NCBI GenBank assembly: GCA_016840165.1
Contig: JAEOSU010000024.1
Coordinates: forward strand, 1 to 33,080
From: Promethearchaeota archaeon
GTDB lineage: Archaea > Asgardarchaeota > Lokiarchaeia > Sigyniarchaeales > SOKP01
Reading direction: 5' to 3'
DNA length: 33,080 nt
The notes beneath the pieces were generated by a model. The model had not been told where the DNA came from, searched no databases, and saw nothing but the letters and a program-made list of their open reading frames with translations. Each line of letters starts with the position of its first letter. Position 1 is the first letter of the stretch. The translations under genes and the position numbers were made by a program. Below, one piece after another: positions 25,230 through 32,367 of the stretch.

Positions 25230-26140
25230 TTAGTATCCGCATATTTCATCAGGTCTTTTACCCGCATTCTAAGCGTAACCTCGGTCACACGGGCGAGCTT
25301 GCTGATTTCTTTCTGTGTTTTATTTTCATTACATATTTTTGAACCGATATAGATAGCAGCTGCCGCAATTCCTTTAGGATCCTTACCTGCTGAATTAAAA
25401 CCATGCTCTTTAGCACTTTCTATTAATTTTACAGCAATATTTCGACATTGCATAGACAATTTTAGCTCATCATTAAATTTATCCACATATCTATCAGGAG
25501 TAAAATGCTGTACCTTTAAATTTAAATTTGGTAATACTTCCATTAAAATTAGACGATAACTCTTAATTACTTTTTTTTTTGGAATTTGGGCGACTTTTGT
25601 AATTTCTTCAACAGTTCGGGGAATTCCATGCACTCTGAGTGCACAAAATATTGATGCGGACAATAAAGTGTCGATACTTCTCCCCATGGTTAACTTTTTC
25701 TTTACTGTTTGGGTATAGATACGAAGTGCATCTTCGGCTACCGTATCTGGTATACCAAGCCTTTTCTGCAATCGTTGCAAATTCGGTAATGCAATCCATA
25801 GATTTCGCTCATAACTGGTTGTTAATGAACGATGGATCTTTGCCAATCGGTTAAATTTAGATTTATATTTTGGGCTAAGTAACGTACCCCGTGCATCACG
25901 ACTCCCTCGAATAATGGTTCTCGGACCAATAGGACTATATACACGCTCATTACTTTTCCGTTTTTGAATTTCTTCTTGCGTAAAAGCTCTTCGTGGAGAA
26001 TCATCAAGAATTCTACTATACACCGATCCACAATTTAAACATACATAAAACCCATCTTCCTCTGAAATTTTAGGAGAGTCACAACAAGAATCCTCCTTGT
26101 TTTCCTCAAAAAATCCATTTTCTTCAAAATGTGACGGCAT
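25226..26140 (-). CDS. tfb: Transcription initiation factor B (TFB)
   Basis: TFB (TFIIB homologue) bridges TBP on the TATA box and RNA polymerase. The 304-aa protein has an N-terminal zinc-ribbon region (C19, C20 ... C34, C37), a B-reader/linker with RVYSPIGPRTIIRG and SRDARGT, and two cyclin-like repeats. Repeat one is about 105-195 (FNRLAKIHRSLTTSYERNL ... ASIFCALRVHGIPRT). Repeat two is about 205-300 (KLIESAKEHGF ... GKDPKGIAAAAIYIGSKI ... TQKEISKLARVTEVTLR). All core elements are present. The odd point is the first zinc knuckle: most TFBs have CxxC, here two adjacent Cys (SCCDSP), so metal binding may be altered. Asgard genomes often have several TFBs, so this may be an alternative factor. 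A TATA-like AATATAAG lies about 25 nt upstream on the minus strand. Confidence 0.95.
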   Translation of the reverse strand: MPSHFEENGFFEENKEDSCCDSPKISEEDGFYVCLNCGSVYSRILDDSPRRAFTQEEIQKRKSNERVYSPIGPRTIIRGSRDARGTLLSPKYKSKFNRLAKIHRSLTTSYERNLWIALPNLQRLQKRLGIPDTVAEDALRIYTQTVKKKLTMGRSIDTLLSASIFCALRVHGIPRTVEEITKVAQIPKKKVIKSYRLILMEVLPNLNLKVQHFTPDRYVDKFNDELKLSMQCRNIAVKLIESAKEHGFNSAGKDPKGIAAAAIYIGSKICNENKTQKEISKLARVTEVTLRMRVKDLMKYADTN

Positions 26141-26304
26141 AAAATATTATAAATCTAAATTCTTATATTGGAGTATAATAGTTAAAATAAAATACATATT
26201 TAAATTTTAATGTAAACTGGAATCTCTAGAGAAAATTTATATCTTTAAGTATTTAACTATTATCTTAAAAAAGAAAAAAAAATTAGAAAAAATAGAATAA
26301 ATCC

Positions 26305-26313
26305 AAAATATAT
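26305..26313 (+). promoter_or_regulatory. TATA box for the Rag/Arf-like GTPase gene
   Basis: AAAATATAT is centred about 26 nt before the ATG at 26335, exactly the spacing expected for a leaderless transcript. Confidence 0.45.
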
Positions 26314-26334
26314 CGTTAACTTGCTGAGATCGTT

Positions 26335-27585
26335 ATGTCAATAAATATCACTAATATCATCAATATTTTTTCCAAATTCTTAGATGAGAATTCTGTTAAA
26401 ATTAATAAGCTCAAAACACTCGAGGACGTGAAGGAACTTCCTATCTATTCCTATAAGTTTTTAAATAAGAGTGAAGCTAAGGTATTAAAAGACATCTTAG
26501 ATATTACTTCTATCGAAGATGCGTCAAAGCTTAATAAAGAGGATCCCTTTGAACATATCAACAAAGGTGAATCTACGAAAGATCCTATCAAATATGCTGA
26601 AATTCAGGAAGAATTGCTCAATAAACTCGAAGAATTGAAAGTCAAGAACCCTTCCCTAAAAGGAAATCTCCAAAAAGCCATCACTATAAGCTCAATTATA
26701 ATGAATATCAAAGAAGATGAAGATTTTTTCAAAAAAGCCCGGCAAAAGGTCATGGTTGTTGGTTTAGATAATGCAGGTAAAACGGCGATATTAAATAAAT
26801 TTGGAGGAAAACTGGGAATAGAAGGCCTTGCAACTTTAACTCCAACGAAAGGGGTAGACAGAAGGAATATACAGATGGAAGATTCTGATGTGGAGCTATT
26901 TATCTGGGATATGGGCGGACAAAAACAATATCGTGATAAATATTTAAAAAATCCCGAGCAATATTTTCTTGAAATTGATTTGCTTATCTATGTAATTGAT
27001 ATCCAAGATGCCGAACGCTTTGCTGAATCCTTTGAATATTTTGAGGAGATTCTACAGATTTTGAAAACGCTTGAAGAAGACCCATTTATTATGGTCTATA
27101 TCCATAAACATGACCCTGATTTACGGCGTAATCCTGAAATTGAATTGAGCGTTGAACTTTTAAAAGATAATCTCAACCAGCTTTTAACACAATATGGATT
27201 TGATTTTGAGGCTTATCTTACCTCAATCTATTCACTCATCTCTAATGAGCCTGAATTTTCCAAATACATTAAAGATGTTATGAAATCAGCACATTCGCTT
27301 ACTAATCCTACACTAAAAAAGGTAGAAGGTCTCGGTAAAACACTTGAGGAAACGATGAATGCAGTAATTCGTCTCTCAGAAAGTATTTCAAAACAATTAA
27401 ATGATCTTGACAGCAGAATGAGAGCAATTGAAAGTGGAGCATTTGAGATTGCTCAAAGTGGTATTCCAATAAGTATTGCAGGTTCAGCTCAGACCAGAGG
27501 ACATGCAAGCCCCGCAGATTCGCGCTCTCAGGTCTTAAATGAGTTGAAACAATTATTTGATAAGAAACGCAAATTAAATCTCTGA
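26335..27585 (+). CDS. Rag/Arf-like small GTPase with helical N- and C-terminal extensions
   Basis: A 416-aa protein. Residues about 22-70 form a small helical domain (KLKTLEDVKELPIYSYKFLN, then SEAKVLKDI) resembling helix-hairpin-helix/SAM-like modules. Residues about 85-135 are coiled helices. Residues 137-330 are a GTPase domain: G1 GLDNAGKT (143-150), switch I TPTKG (169-173), G3 WDMGGQ (191-196), and G4 HKHD (257-260). GLDNAGKT and WDxGGQ are shared by Arf, Sar, Rag and G-alpha proteins, while HKxD in place of NKxD is a Rag/Gtr feature, so I place it near Rag. Residues 335-416 are a coiled coil with a low-complexity Gly/Ala/Ser link. Rag GTPases act in pairs at membranes in eukaryotes; whether this one does is unknown. 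No lipid-attachment cysteine is visible at the C-terminus. Confidence 0.88.
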   Translation: MSINITNIINIFSKFLDENSVKINKLKTLEDVKELPIYSYKFLNKSEAKVLKDILDITSIEDASKLNKEDPFEHINKGESTKDPIKYAEIQEELLNKLEELKVKNPSLKGNLQKAITISSIIMNIKEDEDFFKKARQKVMVVGLDNAGKTAILNKFGGKLGIEGLATLTPTKGVDRRNIQMEDSDVELFIWDMGGQKQYRDKYLKNPEQYFLEIDLLIYVIDIQDAERFAESFEYFEEILQILKTLEEDPFIMVYIHKHDPDLRRNPEIELSVELLKDNLNQLLTQYGFDFEAYLTSIYSLISNEPEFSKYIKDVMKSAHSLTNPTLKKVEGLGKTLEETMNAVIRLSESISKQLNDLDSRMRAIESGAFEIAQSGIPISIAGSAQTRGHASPADSRSQVLNELKQLFDKKRKLNL

Positions 27586-27588
27586 TTT

Positions 27589-28308
27589 CTACAGATTAGA
27601 ATTCTTTTTAAAATAATCTCGTATCCATTTATAGTTAGCTATAATAAAAATTATAATAATCAGTCCTGAACATAAAGCACTATACCAGAAATTTTGAAAT
27701 AATAGACTGTTCAATTTTTGATATTCAATTGGGATAGTAATAAAGCTTTCAAAAAAATTAAGTATTGTATAGGATATTGGTGCGATAACATATAAAGCTA
27801 TTAAAAAGCCAAGTATCCCAAAAAGTCCTCCTGCTATGACATCACTAGGATAATGGACACCCAGTTGAATTCTTGAAATTGCGACAATTATAGAACAAAC
27901 AATAGCAACGACAATTATAATTAAATTATTAAAGAGATAGATAAACATCAATCCCTGGGATACAACGTTATATACATGCCATGAAGGAAAACTCTGCGAA
28001 CTTGGTTTTCTTTCTAAAACCCTAATTTGATTCAAACTATCAAAGGGACGTGTTCTTTTTACAAAATTCTTACTCGGGACGATTATTATCAGTCCTGCTA
28101 AAAATGTAGAACCAATATACGAAAATAAGATCGGATCATACCATATTAATAAAAAAAATACTATTAGAATAAGCCATATTGTTTCCCTGCCAAGAAAAGA
28201 GATAATTCTAAGGAAAAATGCTAATAGTTTTCCACCATATCCATTCCATTTGATTATAATTTTTTTATCCCAGCTATCGATTTTTTCAATTAGGCTTGAG
28301 CTGTCCAT
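27589..28308 (-). CDS. PAP2-family membrane phosphatase
   Basis: A 239-aa membrane protein with about six hydrophobic segments and the three phosphatidic-acid-phosphatase motifs: KNFVKRTRP (80-88), SFPSWH (106-111) and SRIQLGVHYPSD (145-156). The catalytic His of motif 2 and the His and Asp of motif 3 are kept. The usual PSGH reads PSWH, a Trp for Gly change next to the catalytic His. Family members remove phosphate from lipid phosphates such as undecaprenyl or dolichyl diphosphate or phosphatidate; in an archaeon polyprenyl (di)phosphate is a reasonable guess. The gene follows the PHP gene by 24 nt on the same strand, suggesting a short operon of two phosphatases. Confidence 0.88.
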   Translation of the reverse strand: MDSSSLIEKIDSWDKKIIIKWNGYGGKLLAFFLRIISFLGRETIWLILIVFFLLIWYDPILFSYIGSTFLAGLIIIVPSKNFVKRTRPFDSLNQIRVLERKPSSQSFPSWHVYNVVSQGLMFIYLFNNLIIIVVAIVCSIIVAISRIQLGVHYPSDVIAGGLFGILGFLIALYVIAPISYTILNFFESFITIPIEYQKLNSLLFQNFWYSALCSGLIIIIFIIANYKWIRDYFKKNSNL

Positions 28309-28332
28309 TAGTAATCACTTCTATTATAACTA

Positions 28333-29121
28333 TTATAATTTGATAAAATGATACGCATCTTTTACTTTAGGTATCTGTTCTTCAAAATATTCAAGAGAAT
28401 GAGAATCCGAACCAATAAAGAATTTTGCTCCTTCTTTCTGTAAAATTCGTATCACTTCTCTCGAAGGAAAAGGGCGCTTTATTGGAAATCGCAGACCCGA
28501 GAGATTGTATTCTATTGATATATTATTTTTAATACATAATCTTCCTAATTCTAAGACTTTCTTGTTTGATGTATCGCAATCCTTTTCGGGTTTTATATCA
28601 TTCTCATTAATATAGCGGAAAATAGTATCAATGTGACATATATTTTTAAAGATTTTTGATTCCACCATCTTCTGAGATTCTAAAAAATATTCTGTAATCA
28701 CATCTTTCATTGACTTCCTCTCTAACAATTCCACCAATTTCTCTCTTGTCGTAATGGGGTAAAAAGGGACCCATTCATGAACTGTACCCGCAATAAAGTC
28801 AAGTTCTTTGCTATAATCATCCATAAATTCCCTCAATTCTTCTTCTTTTTCCGCATAGTAATCAACTTCGAGTCCCGCTAATATAAAATCGTAGGTTTCC
28901 TTAAGAATGTCTAACTCTTCTAAATAATTATTAATGTTTTCATTTGAGAAAGGATTAGAGAATTGCTTATCCATATAGCGTAATTCATAGTGTTCTAAAA
29001 AACAAACATTAATTCTATTCAATTCCGCGATCTGAATATAATCTTCAAATGAAGGACCATCATCTTTGATATCTATGCTCCAGTTGGTGTGCAGATGATA
29101 ATCGGTGTATTTATATCTCAT
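28333..29121 (-). CDS. PHP-domain phosphoesterase (histidinol-phosphatase-like)
   Basis: About 262 aa. DYHLHTNWS near the N-terminus is the first metal-binding motif of PHP enzymes. Further metal ligands are expected from EHYE, GLEVDYY, GTVHEW, CHID and the C-terminal GSDSH. Length and motif order match HisK-type histidinol-phosphate phosphatases (HisJ/HisK), but many PHP proteins of this size act on other phosphate monoesters, and no other his gene is nearby, so the substrate is open. I chose the ATG at 29121; a GTG at 29124 is the codon before it. It lies 54 nt downstream of the CoA-transferase gene on the same strand and 24 nt upstream of the PAP2 gene, so the three may be cotranscribed. 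Confidence 0.85.
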   Translation of the reverse strand: MRYKYTDYHLHTNWSIDIKDDGPSFEDYIQIAELNRINVCFLEHYELRYMDKQFSNPFSNENINNYLEELDILKETYDFILAGLEVDYYAEKEEELREFMDDYSKELDFIAGTVHEWVPFYPITTREKLVELLERKSMKDVITEYFLESQKMVESKIFKNICHIDTIFRYINENDIKPEKDCDTSNKKVLELGRLCIKNNISIEYNLSGLRFPIKRPFPSREVIRILQKEGAKFFIGSDSHSLEYFEEQIPKVKDAYHFIKL

Positions 29122-29175
29122 CACAAAACATAATACATAATTAAAACAAAATCAAAAAAGTATGGTTTCTCTATC

Positions 29176-31080
29176 TCAATCGATTGAATTTTCTTTGTCA
29201 AAAAATACTTCATAGAACAATTCTTTCTCTCCCGCTTCAGGAGGAGTGATTTTGGTATAGCCCCCTTTTCGAATGATTTGTACGGTCTTTTTATTCTGGA
29301 TATGAATATTTCCATAAAACCCCTTAATACCTAATTCTTTGGCAATAATAATTAAATGATGGTATAAAAAGGATCCTAATCCTTTTCCCCGATAATCTTC
29401 TCGTATCAGAAAACTATATTCTGCCATATTATTTTCAGGATTAAGGTAATAAGTCGCGCTCCCTACCATCTCTTCTTTTATAATGTCTCCAATGAACGCC
29501 CCAATTGAAAATATATTTTTATAATCGATATTTACTTCACTTTGAGTTTTTGAATGGGTAAATTCTTTGCGAAGCTCAAAAAAGCGCAAATAACGATCTC
29601 GCTCATTTAGAGAATAATAAAGTTCTTTTAATAAATATTCATCAGTAGTCTTTACGGGTCTAATCTTCACCACTTCGCCCGTTCTGGTGTGAAAAATGGT
29701 CTCATACTTATAAGGATAAATGCATATCCGACCTTCCTCATCGCATGGTAGTAATTGATCTTGAAATATATAATTCAATTTTTTAGCCTCATCCAATAAT
29801 TCCTGACGGAATTTAGGGTGAGCAATGCAAATTAGCTCAATCACTCGGTCGCGAATGGTTTTTCCGTGAAGGTATGCAACTCCCCATTCAGTAACGACAT
29901 AATGAACGTCCGCTCGGGATAAAATCACTCCCGCACCCTCATCCAGATGTGGTACGATATTTGAAATAGAATCATCTTTTCTAGTAGATGACAGAACGAT
30001 AATAGGTTTACCTCCCTTAGAAAATGCTGCCCCCCGCATGAAATCAACCGTATCTCCAATACCTGAGTAAAAATCGTAGCCTTTTGTTGATGTGTTTACT
30101 TGCCCTGTAAGATCTATTTGTAACGCCTGATTAATGGATACCATCTTTTTATTCATGCCAATATACTTCGGATTACATACGTAATCGGATGGATAAAATT
30201 CAATATAAGGATTATTATTGATAAAATCATACAATTTTTTGGTCCCTAAAGTGAAACTGGTGATTATCTTTTCTGGATGAAAATTCTTTTTCCTACAGGT
30301 TAATACACCACTCTCAATCAAAGGAATGATATTGTCTGTAACATAATGGCTATGCATTCCTAAATCCTTTTTACCATTAAGATACTTCAAACATGCATTA
30401 GGTAACGAGCCATTACCGATATGAATGGTAGATTTATTCTCGATAAGAGTTGCCACACTCTTTCCGATTTGCTCTACAACCTCATTTTTTTCCTTGAAAT
30501 GGAATTCTAAAAGTGGCGTATCATTAATCACAAAGTAATCAATCTCTTTCATATGAATAAAACTATTCCCCAATGTTCTTGGCATTTGAGGATTAATTTC
30601 GGCAATAGTTAGAAAAGTCGCTTTCGAAATTGGCTTCGCAAAATCAACATTTATCCCAAAAGAACAAAAACCATAGCGATCCGGAGGAGTGATTTGAATA
30701 AGTGCCACATCACAATTCTTTCTACCCGAAAGAAATAAGGATGGGATCTCACTCGCTAATATAGGAGTATAATCAGCTTGCCCTTTATTTATTTCCTCAC
30801 GTAAGGTCTTACCAATAAAAAACGCGTTATGCCGAAACAAATCTTCCGCTTTATCTTTAAAATACTTTTCAGGTCCAATAGTGAAAAAATGGATGATCTC
30901 GGTGTCGATGAGGTTATTTGAAGCCTTAATCAGTTCAGAAGTTAATGCTTGTGGCTCTGAACAAGCAGATCCAATAAAGACACGATTTCCAGGGATAATT
31001 TTACCTATAGCCTCTTTTACCGTAATCTCTTTATCCTTCCACTTTTCTCTCCACTCATCATCCATATAATGCTTACTCAT
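29176..31080 (-). CDS. Acetyl-CoA hydrolase/CoA-transferase family protein fused to a GNAT acetyltransferase
   Basis: A 634-aa two-domain protein. Residues 1-460 match the acetyl-CoA hydrolase/4-hydroxybutyrate CoA-transferase family: VFIGSACSEPQAL, ITPPDRYGFCSFG, NGSLPNACLKYL, GAAFSKGGKPIIVL and VVTEWGVAYLHGK. In studied members the nucleophilic Glu sits in an H-T-E-M-x-S-D stretch; here it reads HSHYVTD, with His245 in its place (my alignment by eye). Residues about 470-615 are a GNAT domain with the acetyl-CoA loop REDYRGKGLGSFL (560-572). Such fusions are known and the GNAT part may acetylate or sense acyl-CoA, but that is not shown here. It is divergent from a small membrane protein, and acetyl-CoA synthetase lies 1.3 kb away, giving an acyl-CoA metabolism context. 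A TATA-like GTATATAAC lies about 40 nt upstream. Confidence 0.9.
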   Translation of the reverse strand: MSKHYMDDEWREKWKDKEITVKEAIGKIIPGNRVFIGSACSEPQALTSELIKASNNLIDTEIIHFFTIGPEKYFKDKAEDLFRHNAFFIGKTLREEINKGQADYTPILASEIPSLFLSGRKNCDVALIQITPPDRYGFCSFGINVDFAKPISKATFLTIAEINPQMPRTLGNSFIHMKEIDYFVINDTPLLEFHFKEKNEVVEQIGKSVATLIENKSTIHIGNGSLPNACLKYLNGKKDLGMHSHYVTDNIIPLIESGVLTCRKKNFHPEKIITSFTLGTKKLYDFINNNPYIEFYPSDYVCNPKYIGMNKKMVSINQALQIDLTGQVNTSTKGYDFYSGIGDTVDFMRGAAFSKGGKPIIVLSSTRKDDSISNIVPHLDEGAGVILSRADVHYVVTEWGVAYLHGKTIRDRVIELICIAHPKFRQELLDEAKKLNYIFQDQLLPCDEEGRICIYPYKYETIFHTRTGEVVKIRPVKTTDEYLLKELYYSLNERDRYLRFFELRKEFTHSKTQSEVNIDYKNIFSIGAFIGDIIKEEMVGSATYYLNPENNMAEYSFLIREDYRGKGLGSFLYHHLIIIAKELGIKGFYGNIHIQNKKTVQIIRKGGYTKITPPEAGEKELFYEVFFDKENSID

Positions 31081-31140
31081 ATTATTCCACCAATAGATAA
31101 ACTCATTACAACTATAACTATCGTTATATACTTATTATCT

Positions 31141-31157
31141 CCTATTTCTATAATAGG
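31141..31157. repeat. Inverted repeat in the divergent promoter region
   Basis: CCTATT and AATAGG form a perfect 6-bp inverted repeat with a 5-nt centre. It lies between the CoA-transferase gene (start 31080, minus) and the small membrane protein gene (start 31350, plus), about 60 nt upstream of the former. It could be an operator, but AT-rich DNA gives such repeats by chance. Confidence 0.25.
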
Positions 31158-31315
31158 TTTTACCTTCCATATAATACTTTCGAAGTTCATAGTATTCTTT
31201 GAGCTTTAAATGAGGTCGAGTCAACTAATATCAATTATTTCAAAAAAATTGACAGAAAAGTAAGCTTTTAATATTAAGGCTATTTATTGGAATTTGATTT
31301 CCAATTTTTCTAAAA

Positions 31316-31326
31316 TTTATAAAAAA
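31316..31326 (+). promoter_or_regulatory. TATA box for the small membrane protein gene
   Basis: TTTATAAAAAA is centred about 29 nt before the ATG at 31350. This favours that ATG over the in-frame GTG at 31341. Confidence 0.45.
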
Positions 31327-31349
31327 TCTCAAAATATTATGTGAATAAA

Positions 31350-31739
31350 ATGACCGAAATTAAACTACTTACAAAAATCGCCCTTATAGTAGATGCTATT
31401 ATCTGGTTGATATTTGGGATCTTACTTCTCTTTTTTTATGATATAACTTTGAATTATGAGGGTTGGACAAATCCCCTTCATGTAAGAGCATTTGGAGGGC
31501 TCTGTCTAGTTACATTCGTTTTCGCAGTGTTAATGCTTCTTAAAAAAGAATGGGAAAAGATTCAATTCCTTTTTCTATATACGATTTGCATGTGTGTAAC
31601 AGTTTTAATTGTTGAAATATCTGTATTCGCGGTGTTCGGGTCGACATTTCTGCCTGCAACTGTATCGCAAATGATCTTCGATTTTATTATTCTTGGTGCA
31701 AAGATAGCTCTAAGTATTATCGCTTATATTAGACAGTGA
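31350..31739 (+). CDS. Small four-span membrane protein, unknown function
   Basis: A 129-aa protein with four predicted transmembrane helices: about 7-25 (KIALIVDAIIWLIFGILLLF), 42-60, 70-90 and 103-122. The first helix is followed by a short loop with NYEGWTNPLHVRAFGGL, and the Arg-Ala-Phe-Gly start of helix 2 recalls small DoxX-like or DUF4345-like four-helix proteins; I cannot decide which. The start at 31350 (MTEIKLL) agrees with the TATA box. It has no operon partner: a T-run follows the stop, and the CoA-transferase gene is divergent. Confidence 0.75.
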   Translation: MTEIKLLTKIALIVDAIIWLIFGILLLFFYDITLNYEGWTNPLHVRAFGGLCLVTFVFAVLMLLKKEWEKIQFLFLYTICMCVTVLIVEISVFAVFGSTFLPATVSQMIFDFIILGAKIALSIIAYIRQ

Positions 31740-31777
31740 GTTTACTATTAAGGCTTAATAATTAAAAAATTTCAAAC

Positions 31778-31786
31778 TTTTTTTTT
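31778..31786 (+). terminator. T-run after the small membrane protein gene
   Basis: Nine consecutive T about 40 nt after the stop codon at 31739 fit an archaeal U-run terminator. Confidence 0.4.
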
Positions 31787-31913
31787 GAATTTTCTCTTGT
31801 TTATTGAATTTCATAAGAATATTGTTATTTTACTAATCTGTCTATTTTTCAAATCATTTATGAACCATTAGAATTACATTTTTAACCCCCGACAAATTTA
31901 TTTTGATAATATT

Positions 31914-32114
31914 ATGGAAGATAATAAGAAAATTGAAAAACGCTTGGAAAAGAACCTCGGCTTTGAAACGTGCAAAGTAAGTCAGCCCCAAAACAAGACT
32001 CAAGGAGAGTTCGAAGCAGAATGCCAAAATTCATATCAAGATACATTCTCTTGCCAAGGAAAAATTTCTAAAGAAGGTGTCCTTAATAGGACCGATTGTG
32101 AAAAAAAGGAATAA
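31914..32114 (+). CDS. Small four-cysteine protein, unknown
   Basis: A 66-aa charged protein with Cys at 20, 37, 47 and 62, rich in Glu, Lys and Gln, with no hydrophobic segment. The evenly spread cysteines could bind a metal or form disulfides, but they do not make a standard CxxC ribbon. The strongest support is the position: it lies alone between two transcription units, begins with ATG and ends directly in a run of eight T. I see no clear TATA box at the expected distance. It may be a real small gene or a chance frame. Confidence 0.45.
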   Translation: MEDNKKIEKRLEKNLGFETCKVSQPQNKTQGEFEAECQNSYQDTFSCQGKISKEGVLNRTDCEKKE

Positions 32115-32122
32115 TTTTTTTT
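32115..32122 (+). terminator. T-run directly after the 66-aa gene
   Basis: Eight T begin immediately after the TAA at 32112-32114, followed by a T-rich stretch to about 32140. Confidence 0.4.
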
Positions 32123-32286
32123 ATTAATTTTCTCTCTTTCATGCTTATCTCTCGCAATTATAACCCCTTATCTTTCAATGTTTTATAAATAAAATGTTTA
32201 AATTCAATTCCATATATCTCCTTTTTGAAGCAAATATTATCCATTTGAATGAGTAAAATTTAAATAGGATGAGTTTGCTGAAAAAG

Positions 32287-32303
32287 CTTTAAAATTTTTA
32301 AAG
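32287..32303. repeat. 17-nt palindrome upstream of acetyl-CoA synthetase
   Basis: CTTTAAAA-T-TTTTAAAG is a perfect 8-bp inverted repeat around a single base, 64 nt upstream of the acs ATG. It also contains TATA-like sequence, so it could be an operator over the promoter. Because it is almost all A and T the chance expectation is not small. Confidence 0.3.
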
Positions 32304-32367
32304 AATTTACCTAATAAAGAAAGTTTTACAAATAAATTCAATATAACAATCGAAAATGTGAGATTTA

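Noticed and set aside
25608..26031. Several short frames on both strands inside the TFB gene
   Set aside because: They overlap the conserved linker and the first cyclin repeat of TFB and show no independent features.
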